From: Aliiroseovarius halocynthiae
GTDB lineage: Bacteria > Pseudomonadota > Alphaproteobacteria > Rhodobacterales > Rhodobacteraceae
Assembly (NCBI RefSeq): GCF_007004645.1
Contig: NZ_ML660019.1
Span: 1,660,671-1,724,670 of the forward strand
Length of the DNA stretch: 64,000 bases
Reading direction: 5' to 3'
Each line of letters begins with the position of its first letter. The first letter of the stretch is position 1. The notes beneath the pieces were generated by a model, which was given only the letters and a program-made list of their open reading frames with translations, ran no database searches and had not been told where the DNA came from. Below are positions 53,170-62,264 of this stretch, in pieces. A program made the translations under genes and the position numbers.

Positions 53170-54420
53170 TTAATGCAGGTTGGGCTGTGCGCCCTGCCCT
53201 TTTTCATCAATCATGTAGCCGCGACGGAAGCGGTCAAAGCGATAGGCCGTTGCCGTTTCATGTGGCTGATCGGTTTTCAGAAGATGCGCAAAGCACCACC
53301 CGGCTGCCGGGGTCGCTTTGAAGCCGCCGTAACACCAACCACCGTTGAAATAGAGGCCGTCGATATCGGTCTTGTCGATGATGGGCGAGCCGTCCATCGA
53401 CATATCCATAATGCCGCCCCAGCCACGCAGAAGGCGCACACGCCCCAGCGCCGGGATCAACGAGACGCCGCCTTCGACGACATCCTCGACCACGGGAAGG
53501 TTTCCGCGCTGTGCATAGGAATTGTAGCCGTCGATATCGCCACCAAACACCAGCCCGCCCTTGTCGGACTGGCTGCAATAGAAATGGCCCGCGCCATAGG
53601 TAATCACGCCGGGCAGGACGGGTTTCAAACCCTCGGACACGAAAGCTTGCAGCACATGACTTTCGATCGGCAGACGCACCCCGGCTTTCTCCATGACGCG
53701 CCCGGATGACCCAGCGACCGAGACCCCCACCTTGCCCGCACCGATGAAACCACGGTTTGTTTCCACCCCAAGGCATTTGCCGTTTTCGGTCCGGAAGCCT
53801 GTGACCTCGCAATTCTGGATGATGTCCACGCCGCGTATATCTGCCCCGCGCGCATAGCCCCACGCCACCGCATCATGGCGCACGGTGCCACCCCGACGGT
53901 GCAGCAAGCCGCCTTTGATCGGGAAGCGTGCGTTGTCGAAATTCAGGAACGGATACAGCTTGCGCACACCGTCTTGATCCAAAAGCTCGGCATCGGAGCC
54001 ATTCAGGATCATCGCATTGCCCCGCCGCCGCGCCGCATCCCTTTGCGCATCCGTATGGACAAGGTTCAGAATCCCACGCTGGCTGACCATAGCGTTGTAG
54101 TTGAAATCCTGTTCAAGATTTTCCCAAAGCTTGAGCGAGAACTCATAGAAAGGCTCGTTCCCGTCCAGCAGATAGTTCGAGCGGATAATCGTGGTGTTGC
54201 GCCCGACATTGCCGCCGCCAATCCAGCCTTTCTCCAGAACCGCAATCTTGCTGGCACCGAATTCTTTCGCCAGATAATAGGCCGTCGCCAGACCATGCCC
54301 GCCTCCGCCAATGATGACAAAGTCATAATGGGATTTCGGTTCGGGATCGCGCCAATGCGGCGTCCACCCTTTATGGCCGCTCAGGGCCTCTTTGATCACT
54401 CTAAAGCCAGAAAAGCGCAT
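53170..54420 (-). CDS. soxB: Sarcosine oxidase beta-subunit-like FAD/FMN oxidoreductase
   Basis: 416 residues. The FAD-binding DAO fold begins DFVIIGGGGHGLATAYYLA (33-51), followed by GGGNVGRNTTIIRSNYL. RGGTVRHDAVAWGYARG holds His182, at the position where SoxB links FMN covalently. GAGHFYCSQSDKGGLVFGG and NGGWCYGGFKATPAAGW complete the family. First gene of the operon. AGGA precedes the ATG. Confidence 0.92.
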   Translation of the reverse strand: MRFSGFRVIKEALSGHKGWTPHWRDPEPKSHYDFVIIGGGGHGLATAYYLAKEFGASKIAVLEKGWIGGGNVGRNTTIIRSNYLLDGNEPFYEFSLKLWENLEQDFNYNAMVSQRGILNLVHTDAQRDAARRRGNAMILNGSDAELLDQDGVRKLYPFLNFDNARFPIKGGLLHRRGGTVRHDAVAWGYARGADIRGVDIIQNCEVTGFRTENGKCLGVETNRGFIGAGKVGVSVAGSSGRVMEKAGVRLPIESHVLQAFVSEGLKPVLPGVITYGAGHFYCSQSDKGGLVFGGDIDGYNSYAQRGNLPVVEDVVEGGVSLIPALGRVRLLRGWGGIMDMSMDGSPIIDKTDIDGLYFNGGWCYGGFKATPAAGWCFAHLLKTDQPHETATAYRFDRFRRGYMIDEKGQGAQPNLH

Positions 54421-54539
54421 CTCTCATCCTCTGCAATCAAGGTATTGAAACCCGCAAAGACGTCAGAGAAACAGATTTCGTTCGGACAGAAAGTCGATCA
54501 AATGCGACAATAGCTCGTCATTCCATGCGTGAAATGACA

Positions 54540-54557
54540 TCACGACAAGTGTTGTGA
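54540..54557. promoter_or_regulatory. Imperfect 18-bp palindrome upstream of soxB
   Basis: TCACGACA, AG, TGTTGTGA: seven of eight arm positions pair. It lies about 120 bases upstream of the soxB start, in the gap between soxB and dgt. A second small repeat, GTGAT-CAG-ATCAC, covers 54603-54615. Either could be a binding site for the nearby GlxA or LysR regulators; this is by position only. Confidence 0.35.
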
Positions 54558-54611
54558 CGGCTTGGCACAAAACCCAGCCATAGCACCGCATTAGTGTTAC
54601 TTGTGATCAGA

Positions 54612-55757
54612 TCACGAGGCAGACAGGCCCAGACGTGCATGTTCTTGCAGTGCGAAACGGTCGGTCATCCCAGCAATATAATCCGACACCAGACGCGCCA
54701 ATGCGGTTTCATCCGCGGCTTCGTCAACTTCGCGACACCAATCCTCGGGCAGTTCCATCGGATGGGATAGAAAGTGCCCGAACAAATCGTCCACAACCGC
54801 CGTTACGCGATTACGCATTTCGACGACCGATGGTGCGCGATACATGCGGGTGAACAGGAAGCTGCGGATGACCTTCAGATCGGCCCACAAGTCGGGCGAG
54901 AAACGTATGACCGCGTGATCCAGCGCGCGGATGTCTTCGACCGACTGCGGATCAGCGGCGCTTAGCAAGCCGCGCGATGTCTCTAGCACGTCCTCGACCA
55001 TCACGCCAAAGACGCGGCGCAGCGCCTCGTGCCGGCGGCGGCCCGCGTCCAAACCGGGATAGAGCCCGTCCACCTCGGAAATCGCAGCACCGACGATTGG
55101 CAGCTCGGCGATTTCTTCCATCAAGAAAAGGCCTGCCCGCAGTCCGTCGTGCAGATCGTGGTTGTTATAGGCGATGTCATCTGCCAGCGCCGCCACTTGC
55201 GCCTCGGCCCCCGCATGGGTCGACAGCTCCAGATCGTGCAGTGCGTTATACTCGGCCAGTGCGTAGGGCAGATCGCCGGTCACCGGGCCATTGTGCTTTG
55301 CAATCCCTTCCAGCGTCTCCCATGTCAGGTTCAGCCCGTCCCAATTGGCATAGTGCCTCTCCAAGGACGTCACGATCTTCAGCGCCTGCGCGTTATGATC
55401 GAACCCGCCAAAGGGGGTCATCAGCTCGTCCAGCTTATCCTCGCCCGTATGGCCAAACGGCGTGTGACCCAGATCATGGGCCAGAGCCACGGCCTCGGTC
55501 AGGTGCGAATTCAGCCCCAACGCGCCCGCAATCGTACGCGCAACCTGCGCAACTTCGATGGAATGCGTCAGGCGGGTACGGAAATAATCGCCCTCATGTT
55601 CGACAAAAACCTGCGTCTTATGCTTCAACCGCCGAAAGCCCGACGAATGGATGATCCGATCACGATCCCGTTGATAGGGTTCGCGAAATTCGCTTTCGCC
55701 TTCATCGTAAAGCCGTCCGCGGCTGGCGCCGGGATGGGTTGCAAAACTGGCCAGCAT
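54612..55757 (-). CDS. dgt: Deoxyguanosinetriphosphate triphosphohydrolase-like (HD-domain dNTPase)
   Basis: 381 residues from an ATG at 55757; a TTG at 55823 is an alternative. HD-domain metal motifs: HSIEVAQVARTIA, then ALAHDLGHTPFGHTGE and ALADDIAYNNHDLHDG. It hydrolyses dNTPs to nucleosides and triphosphate. This is the shorter dgt-like form found in many bacteria, often next to an A-type carrier gene in alphaproteobacteria, as here with erpA divergent. Confidence 0.92.
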   Translation of the reverse strand: MLASFATHPGASRGRLYDEGESEFREPYQRDRDRIIHSSGFRRLKHKTQVFVEHEGDYFRTRLTHSIEVAQVARTIAGALGLNSHLTEAVALAHDLGHTPFGHTGEDKLDELMTPFGGFDHNAQALKIVTSLERHYANWDGLNLTWETLEGIAKHNGPVTGDLPYALAEYNALHDLELSTHAGAEAQVAALADDIAYNNHDLHDGLRAGLFLMEEIAELPIVGAAISEVDGLYPGLDAGRRRHEALRRVFGVMVEDVLETSRGLLSAADPQSVEDIRALDHAVIRFSPDLWADLKVIRSFLFTRMYRAPSVVEMRNRVTAVVDDLFGHFLSHPMELPEDWCREVDEAADETALARLVSDYIAGMTDRFALQEHARLGLSAS

Positions 55758-55890
55758 CTCTGCCCCTTTCCGCCTGTCATCTTCGGCGCGTCCCGGATGT
55801 CCCGTCCGCACGCGCTCGTTCAAGGCGTCTTGTCGCGCCCGTCAGGCCAACCTATATTCCCTTTGGCGTGAACATGAAACGGATTTCCCG

Positions 55891-56220
55891 ATGGACCTGA
55901 CCCTGCCCCCCAAAGTCACTGACCGAGCTTTCGCCCGCCTGTCTGAGATCGGCGCGAATGCGCAGGGCAAGGCGTTGCGCGTCGCTGTCGAAGGCGGCGG
56001 CTGTTCAGGGTTTCAATACGAAATCTCGCTGGATGACCCCGCCGAGGGTGACTTGGTCCTGAACGGGGGCGGCGAACAGGTTGTGGTGGATGAAGTGTCC
56101 CTGCCGTTCCTGGCAGATGCAGTCATCGACTTCACCGAGGAACTGATCGGCGCGCGGTTCGTGATCGACAATCCGAATGCCACAGCATCTTGCGGCTGTG
56201 GCACTTCGTTCTCGATGTAG
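55891..56220 (+). CDS. erpA: A-type Fe-S carrier, ErpA-like
   Basis: 109 residues. The three carrier cysteines are Cys38 (GGGCSGFQY), Cys101 and Cys103 (SCGCGTSFS). It delivers Fe-S clusters to apo-proteins. It is a second paralogue in the window beside sufA at 10702-11094, but shorter and without the C-terminal extension. It is divergent from dgt and converges on the globin-like gene with a 3-base gap. Confidence 0.88.
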   Translation: MDLTLPPKVTDRAFARLSEIGANAQGKALRVAVEGGGCSGFQYEISLDDPAEGDLVLNGGGEQVVVDEVSLPFLADAVIDFTEELIGARFVIDNPNATASCGCGTSFSM

Positions 56221-56223
56221 AAC

Positions 56224-56640
56224 TTACGCCGCCATCAGCTCGGCTCCCAACGCCATCGCATCCATGGCATCTTCCTTGGCGATCCGCCACGCATAGGCGA
56301 AATCCGCTTGCCATGAATTGCCAAGCTGACGCTTTAGCGTGCCGATCAACGTGTTGGCCAACAGCTCGGCATGGTCAGACCGCATACCGCGCATCGCCAT
56401 TCGGAACCCAATCAAGCGCATCCCGGCGGTCAGCGTGACGTCGTTCCCGGCAAAGGCCATCATCATGCGATACAGCACCTGAACCTGTTGGGCAGGATCG
56501 TCGATATTGTCGCCAAACAGCACCTTCAGCTCGGGTGCGCGACTGAACAGCAGGGGAAAAAATGCCTGAGCAAACACATCTTCGCGTCCGACCAGAAGGT
56601 CCAGGCTGTGCAAACATTGTGCGCGGGTCAGATGGTCCAT
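56224..56640 (-). CDS. Globin-like protein with an altered proximal-ligand position
   Basis: 138 residues. The pattern VFAQAFFPLLFSRAPELKVLFG followed by GMRLIGFRMAMRGMRSDHAELLANTLIGTLKRQLGNSW and AYAWRIAKEDAMDAM resembles the helical core of bacterial globins. In my alignment by eye the proximal His (as in RHVxYGV) is replaced by Met. It may therefore bind haem atypically or not at all. The family assignment is moderately uncertain. Confidence 0.6.
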   Translation of the reverse strand: MDHLTRAQCLHSLDLLVGREDVFAQAFFPLLFSRAPELKVLFGDNIDDPAQQVQVLYRMMMAFAGNDVTLTAGMRLIGFRMAMRGMRSDHAELLANTLIGTLKRQLGNSWQADFAYAWRIAKEDAMDAMALGAELMAA

Positions 56641-56781
56641 GGCAGTGTTCCTTCCAGTAATACCTCAGATTTGCCTCAAACTTGACGGGTCAGAGTTAAC
56701 AAACCCTGACCATCACTCCAGAAAATCGCACCTACGCGCATTTTTCTTCCCCCCGCCTCGGGAACACGCTAGGACCCGCGC

Positions 56782-57972
56782 ATGAAAACGGATTGGCATA
56801 CGATCATCATCGGCGCGGGTGCCGCAGGGCTGTTTGCCGCACCCTATGCCGCAAAGGCAGGCGCAACGCTGGTGATCGACCACGCCAAGAAACCGGGCGA
56901 AAAGATCCGCATTTCAGGCGGTGGGCGCTGCAATTTCACCAACATGTATGCCGAGCCGAAGAATTTTCTGGGCCAGAACCCGCATTTCCACAAATCCGCG
57001 TTGGCGCGGTTTGGGCAGTGGGATTTCGTCGAACTGGTCGATCAGGCGGGCATCGCGTGGCACGAGAAGACGCTGGGACAGTTGTTTTGCGACGGGAAAT
57101 CCACGCAGATCGTCGAGATGCTATCCACGCGCCTGACGCAGGCCGGGGCTGAACTGTCGCTGGAAACCTCGGTCGACACGATTGACCGAACCCAAACGGG
57201 GTTTCGTCTTGCGACCACACAAGGCGTGCTGACGTGCCAAAACCTTGTTCTTTCTACGGGCGGAAAATCGATCCCCAAGATGGGCGCAACGGGATTTGCC
57301 TATGATATTGCGCGACAATTTGGACATCAGATCGTCGAGACCAGCGCAGGTTTGGTGCCCTTCACCTTCCCGGATGGACGCTTTGCGGCGATATCTGGCG
57401 TGTCTCTGCCGGTGCGCGTCTGGAACGACCGCGCCAGCTTTGAAGAGTCGCTGTTGTTCACCCATCGCGGCCTCTCTGGCCCTGCGATCCTGCAGATCTC
57501 GTCCTATTGGCAGCCGGGCGAGGCGGTGCATATCGACCTGACCCACGGGCTGGAGTTGCGCGAGATCCTGCGTGCACAGCGCCAGACCGAAGGGCGGCGG
57601 CAGCTATCGACCGAGTTGTCCCGCCACCTGCCCGCGCGTCTGATCGAGCACCTCACCACCGAATGGGCGGGCCGTTTTGACCTGACGGAACGGCTGGCGG
57701 ATCAATCCGACAAGGCACTGGACGCATTGCTGGGCCAGCTATCCAACTGGCGACTCACCCCATCCGGCACCGAAGGCTATCGCACTGCCGAGGTCACCCT
57801 TGGCGGCGTGTCCACCGACGGGCTGGACAGCAAATCCATGATGTCGAAAACCGTGCCCGGTCTCTACTTCATCGGCGAATGCGTCGACGTCACCGGCTGG
57901 CTGGGCGGGTTCAATTTCCAATGGGCTTGGGCCAGCGCCCACGCCGCCGGGCGGCATATCGCCGAAGCTTGA
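56782..57972 (+). CDS. BaiN/HI0933-like NAD(P)/FAD-dependent oxidoreductase
   Basis: 396 residues. The N-terminal FAD-binding IIIGAGAAGLFAAPYAAKAGA is followed by KIRISGGGRCNFTN, GKSIPKMGATGFAYDIARQFGH and VTLGGVSTDGLDSKSMMSKTVPGLYFIGE, the standard order of this flavoprotein family. The substrate is unknown. It is followed after 62 bases by xthA on the same strand. Confidence 0.9.
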   Translation: MKTDWHTIIIGAGAAGLFAAPYAAKAGATLVIDHAKKPGEKIRISGGGRCNFTNMYAEPKNFLGQNPHFHKSALARFGQWDFVELVDQAGIAWHEKTLGQLFCDGKSTQIVEMLSTRLTQAGAELSLETSVDTIDRTQTGFRLATTQGVLTCQNLVLSTGGKSIPKMGATGFAYDIARQFGHQIVETSAGLVPFTFPDGRFAAISGVSLPVRVWNDRASFEESLLFTHRGLSGPAILQISSYWQPGEAVHIDLTHGLELREILRAQRQTEGRRQLSTELSRHLPARLIEHLTTEWAGRFDLTERLADQSDKALDALLGQLSNWRLTPSGTEGYRTAEVTLGGVSTDGLDSKSMMSKTVPGLYFIGECVDVTGWLGGFNFQWAWASAHAAGRHIAEA

Positions 57973-58034
57973 CTCGCGCCGCTTGCGCCCACCCGCATTT
58001 GCCCCCACAGTACCGCCAACGACAGGAGAGCCCC

Positions 58035-58814
58035 ATGAAAATTGCCAGCTTCAACATCAATGGCATCAAGGCCCGTTTGCCCGCTTTGATGGACTGGCTG
58101 GGCGAGGCACAGCCAGACGTGGCGATCTTGCAGGAAATCAAATCAATTGACGAGAACTTCCCCCGCGAAGCCTTTGAGGACAAAGGGTATAATGTCGAAA
58201 CCCACGGGCAGAAAAGCTTCAATGGCGTGGCGCTTCTGTCCAAGCTGCCGCTTGAGGATGTGACCCGCGGCCTGCCCGGCGACGACAGCGACGAACAGGC
58301 CCGTTACATTGAAGCGACCGTGGTTGGTGATCAGGCAGTTCGGATCTGCGGGCTGTATCTGCCCAATGGCAATCCCGTGCCGGGTCCGAAATACGATTAC
58401 AAGCTTGCATGGATGGAGCGTCTGCGCGCCCGTGCGGAAGAGTTGCTGGCCGAGGAAATCCCCTTCCTGATGGCGGGTGATTACAACATCATCCCCCAGC
58501 CCGAAGATGCCGCCCGCCCGCAGGACTGGACCGAAGATGCGCTTTACCGCCCCGAAAGCCGCGAGGCATGGCGCAAGATCCTGAACCTTGGCCTGACCGA
58601 GGCATTTCGCGCACGCAACCAAGCGGCTGAACAATATTCGTTCTGGGATTTCCAGCGTGGGTCGTGGCAGCGCAATGATGGTATTCGGATCGACCATTTT
58701 CTGCTGTCACCGGAATGCGCCGATATGCTGGAAGACTGCCAGATTGATAAAGAGGTGCGCGGACGCGAGAAGCCCTCGGACCACGTGCCGATCTGGGTCA
58801 AACTGGCCGCATAA
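58035..58814 (+). CDS. xthA: Exodeoxyribonuclease III (AP endonuclease)
   Basis: 259 residues. The motifs are SFNINGIKARLP, LQEIKS, GLYLPNGNP, GDYNIIPQPEDA, RIDHFLLS and SDHVPI. It repairs abasic sites and 3' blocking groups. AGGAG lies 8 bases before the ATG. It starts the run xthA, nucleoside hydrolase, GNAT and EEP protein. Confidence 0.94.
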   Translation: MKIASFNINGIKARLPALMDWLGEAQPDVAILQEIKSIDENFPREAFEDKGYNVETHGQKSFNGVALLSKLPLEDVTRGLPGDDSDEQARYIEATVVGDQAVRICGLYLPNGNPVPGPKYDYKLAWMERLRARAEELLAEEIPFLMAGDYNIIPQPEDAARPQDWTEDALYRPESREAWRKILNLGLTEAFRARNQAAEQYSFWDFQRGSWQRNDGIRIDHFLLSPECADMLEDCQIDKEVRGREKPSDHVPIWVKLAA

Positions 58815-58823
58815 GGGTTTACC

Positions 58824-59762
58824 ATGACAAGAAAAATCATCATCGACACCGACCCTGGTCAGGACGACGCCGTCGCCATTCTTCTGGCGCTGGCCAGTCC
58901 CGAGGATGTCGACGTTCTGGGCATCACATCGGTCGCGGGCAACGTGCCTTTGGCCCTAACAACCAAGAACGCACGCATCATCTGCGAACTCGCGGGTAAA
59001 CCCGACACCAAGATTTTCGCAGGCTGCGATCGCCCCCTGCGGCGTGATTTGGTGACCGCCGAATATGTGCATGGCAAGACTGGGTTGGATGGCCCTGACT
59101 GGAGCGAACCAACAATGCCTGTACAAGATCAGCACGGCGTCGATTTCATCATCGACACGTTGCGATCCGAGGCCCCCGGCACGGTGACGCTGTGCCCACT
59201 TGGGCCGCTGACCAACATCGCCACAGCCTTCGAACGTGCACCCGATATCGTGGATCGCGTTCAGGAAATCGTCTTGATGGGCGGCGCTTATTTCGAGGTT
59301 GGAAATGTGACCCCAGCGGCGGAATTCAACATTTACGTTGACCCGCAAGCTGCTGATATCGTGTTTAGGTCCGGGGTTCCGCTTGTGGTCATGCCGCTGG
59401 ATGTGACCCACAAGGCGCTGGTCACCAAACCACGCAATGACGCCTTCCGTGCGTTGCCCGGTGCAGTGGGCCACGCCGTGGCCGAGATGACCGATTTCTT
59501 CGAGCGTTTCGACAAGGAGAAATATGGATCCGAGGGCGCACCTCTGCATGATCCGACCGTCATCGCCTATCTGATCCGCCCTGACCTGTTCACAGGTCGC
59601 AATATCAATGTGCAGATCGAAACCCAATCCGAGCTGACCATGGGCATGACCGTTGCCGATTGGTGGGGCGTCACCGACCATCCCCCCAATGCCACCTTTA
59701 TCGGGGATCTGGATGCGGACGGCTTTTTTGACCTTCTGACCGAAAGGATCGCCCGCCTATGA
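58824..59762 (+). CDS. Inosine-uridine-preferring-type nucleoside hydrolase
   Basis: 312 residues. The calcium-binding signature DTDPGQDDA lies at residues 8-16, followed by GNVPLALTTKN and a late VNVQIETQSELTMGM region. It hydrolyses a ribonucleoside N-glycosidic bond; the base preference is not clear. Its stop overlaps the GNAT start by four bases. Confidence 0.9.
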   Translation: MTRKIIIDTDPGQDDAVAILLALASPEDVDVLGITSVAGNVPLALTTKNARIICELAGKPDTKIFAGCDRPLRRDLVTAEYVHGKTGLDGPDWSEPTMPVQDQHGVDFIIDTLRSEAPGTVTLCPLGPLTNIATAFERAPDIVDRVQEIVLMGGAYFEVGNVTPAAEFNIYVDPQAADIVFRSGVPLVVMPLDVTHKALVTKPRNDAFRALPGAVGHAVAEMTDFFERFDKEKYGSEGAPLHDPTVIAYLIRPDLFTGRNINVQIETQSELTMGMTVADWWGVTDHPPNATFIGDLDADGFFDLLTERIARL

Positions 59763-60205
59763 GCAGCCTGCGCCTTGCCACTTTGGAAGACCTTGATCGG
59801 CTTTTACCCCTTGTGGCCGGGTTTCATGCCGAAGGTGGCATTGAGCAGGATGACGACACACGTCGCGGTGCTTTGACCCCACTTCTCGAGGGCTCGCCCC
59901 ACGGAGCGATCTGGATGATTGGCCCGCGCGTGGCACCGGTTGGATACATCGCGGTCAGCTTTGGCTGGTCGATCGAGTTCGGCGGCATCGACGCCTATCT
60001 GGACGAGCTTTATGTGCGTGAACGTGTACGTGGCCGCGGCATGGGATCCGAGGCGCTGGCCGCATTGGTTCGCGCCCTGTCCGGGCAAGGTATCACCGCG
60101 ATGAGCCTTGAGGTCGACACCGATAATGACCGCGTCCGTGCGCTCTATGAACGCATGGGCTTTCAGTCCCGCAACCGCTATCATTTAATGACACATCGTT
60201 TCTAA
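59759..60205 (+). CDS. GNAT family N-acetyltransferase
   Basis: 148 residues. The acetyl-CoA-binding segment is YVRERVRGRGMGSEAL, followed by SLEVDTDNDRVRALYERMGF. The substrate is unknown. The start overlaps the nucleoside hydrolase by four bases (ATGA). Confidence 0.88.
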   Translation: MSSLRLATLEDLDRLLPLVAGFHAEGGIEQDDDTRRGALTPLLEGSPHGAIWMIGPRVAPVGYIAVSFGWSIEFGGIDAYLDELYVRERVRGRGMGSEALAALVRALSGQGITAMSLEVDTDNDRVRALYERMGFQSRNRYHLMTHRF

Positions 60206-60226
60206 GACGCGCCCGGGCGCTTGGCT

Positions 60227-60910
60227 ATGGATCTGAAAATCGCCACCTATAACATGCGCAAAGCCATCGGGCTGGACCGCAGACGTGACCCGCACCGCAT
60301 TCTGAACGTGCTGAACGACCTGAATGCCGATGTGCTGGTCCTGCAAGAGGCTGACCGCCGTCTAGGCCCCCGTCCCACGGCCCTGCCCTTCAAAATGATC
60401 GAGGGCGAGACCGATTTTATCCCTGTCCCCTTTGCCACCAATGGGCTGTCCCTTGGCAGCCATGGAAACGCGGTTCTGGTACGCAAAGGGCTGACCTTTC
60501 ACGACGCACACACAGTTGAATTGCCCGGGTTGGAGCCGCGTGGCGCGGTGTCTGTTGGGATCGAAGGTAAGATGCAGGTCATCGGCACCCATCTGGGCCT
60601 GCTTCGCCCCTATCGCCATCAACAGATGCGCGCATTGGCCAAGCATTTCGATCATGTCGACCTTCCCACGGTGATCCTTGGGGATTTCAATGAATGGTCC
60701 CCAAAACGCGGCTTCGAGCCGCTAGAAGTGCATTTCGACGTCCATTCGCCCGGTCGGTCCTATCATGCCTCGCGCCCCATGGCAGCACTGGACAGGATAG
60801 CGACATCCGAAGGCGTCGAACTGCGCGACGCCGGTGTGGACCAGTCCAAGCTTGCACGCATCGCCTCGGACCATCTGCCGGTCTGGGCCAAGCTGCGCAT
60901 CACAGACTGA
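60227..60910 (+). CDS. Endonuclease/exonuclease/phosphatase (EEP) family protein
   Basis: 227 residues. EEP motifs: ATYNMRKAIG, VLQEADRRLG, GDFNEWSP and SDHLPVWAKL. It is a single-domain member like small DNase-I-type phosphodiesterases. The ATG at 60227 is preferred over a TTG six bases earlier. The nuclease or phosphoesterase substrate is unknown. Confidence 0.85.
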   Translation: MDLKIATYNMRKAIGLDRRRDPHRILNVLNDLNADVLVLQEADRRLGPRPTALPFKMIEGETDFIPVPFATNGLSLGSHGNAVLVRKGLTFHDAHTVELPGLEPRGAVSVGIEGKMQVIGTHLGLLRPYRHQQMRALAKHFDHVDLPTVILGDFNEWSPKRGFEPLEVHFDVHSPGRSYHASRPMAALDRIATSEGVELRDAGVDQSKLARIASDHLPVWAKLRITD

Positions 60911-61001
60911 GTAAATCCGTCGCAATTTCTGATGTTTGTCGAAGCTGCCTCTCGTGTTAAGAGGCGCGCACACGCGGCGTATGGATCACACGGGGCCAAC
61001 A

Positions 61002-62264
61002 ATGACTTTTCTGCAAATTGCATCACTTTTGATCGTTTTGGCCGGCCTTTTTGGGGCCATTAACTATCTTTTCCTGAAACTGCCGTCGGCCATTGGGATC
61101 CTTGTGGTTTCGCTGTTTGCATCCGTTGCGATCCTTCTGCTGGATCTTGCCGCACCCGGTCTGGGTGTCGCGGATCAGGTGCGCACGCAAGTGACCAGCA
61201 TCGATTTCTCGGACGCTCTGTTGGAGGGTATGCTTGGGCTATTGCTGTTTGCCGGTGCGCTGCATGTAAAGATCTCGGACCTGCGGGAACAGTGGCGGCT
61301 GGTCTTTCTTATGGCCACGATGGGCGTGGCCCTGTCGACGGTCGTCGTTGGCGTTGGGTTCAGCTGGATTACCGGCATGCCGATCCTGATTGCGCTGGTC
61401 TTTGGGTCGCTGATTACCCCCACCGATCCGGTTGCCGTTCTGGGTGTCTTGCGCGAAGCCAATCTGCAAAAATCGTTGGAAACCAAGATCGCGGGCGAAA
61501 GTCTGTTTAACGACGGCGTTGGTTATGTTGTCTTCCTTGTGCTGGTCGGGTTGGCCTTCCCACATCATGGCAGCCACGGCGGCGGGCATGAAGAAAGTGC
61601 GGCCATGGGCGCAATCGTGTTGTTCCTTCAGGAAGCAGTGGGTGGCGCAGTTCTGGGTGTCGTTCTGGGCTGGCTAACGTTCCGCATTATGCGTCGGATC
61701 GACGACTACTCGCTTGAGGTTTTGCTGACCCTTGGGCTTGCGTTCGGCGGGTATGAACTGGCTGTCGCCCTGCATTTCTCGGCCCCAATCATGGCCGTCT
61801 GCGCGGGGCTGCTGATCGGCGACGTGGGCGCAAAACATGGGATGAGCGAGGAGACCCGCAAATATGTAGACGCGTTCTGGAAGCTGATTGACGAGATCCT
61901 GAACGCCGTCCTGTTCCTGATGATCGGGTTCGAGGTCTTCGCCGTCGCCTTCACCATGGACGCGGTTGTCGCCGGAACCATGGCCATTGCGCTGGCGCTG
62001 GTGGCCCGCCTGACCGCTGTGGCTGTTCCTGTGATGCTGCTGAAACCTTTCCGCAGCTTCTCGCGCGGGGTGATCCCGATCATGACCTGGGGCGGGTTGA
62101 AAGGCGGGATCTCCGTTGCTTTGGCCCTGTCCCTGCCGGACAATGAATGGAAACCGCTGATCCTGACCGCGACCTATATCGTCGTGATCTTCTCGATCAT
62201 CGTGCAAGGACTGACCGTCGCCCCTATGGCAAAACGCGTTGGTCGCGAACCGGAGCTGGTATGA
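61002..62264 (+). CDS. CPA1-family sodium/proton antiporter
   Basis: 420 residues with about 12 membrane spans. The antiporter core motif FGSLITPTDPVAVLGVL is followed by AGESLFNDGVGYV, whose acidic residues are the ion-binding site. A His-rich loop (HHGSHGGGHEE) follows. MTWGGLKGGISVALALS is near the C-terminus. The ATG at 61002 is preferred; 60981 is possible. It overlaps the PhzF gene by four bases. Confidence 0.9.
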   Translation: MTFLQIASLLIVLAGLFGAINYLFLKLPSAIGILVVSLFASVAILLLDLAAPGLGVADQVRTQVTSIDFSDALLEGMLGLLLFAGALHVKISDLREQWRLVFLMATMGVALSTVVVGVGFSWITGMPILIALVFGSLITPTDPVAVLGVLREANLQKSLETKIAGESLFNDGVGYVVFLVLVGLAFPHHGSHGGGHEESAAMGAIVLFLQEAVGGAVLGVVLGWLTFRIMRRIDDYSLEVLLTLGLAFGGYELAVALHFSAPIMAVCAGLLIGDVGAKHGMSEETRKYVDAFWKLIDEILNAVLFLMIGFEVFAVAFTMDAVVAGTMAIALALVARLTAVAVPVMLLKPFRSFSRGVIPIMTWGGLKGGISVALALSLPDNEWKPLILTATYIVVIFSIIVQGLTVAPMAKRVGREPELV

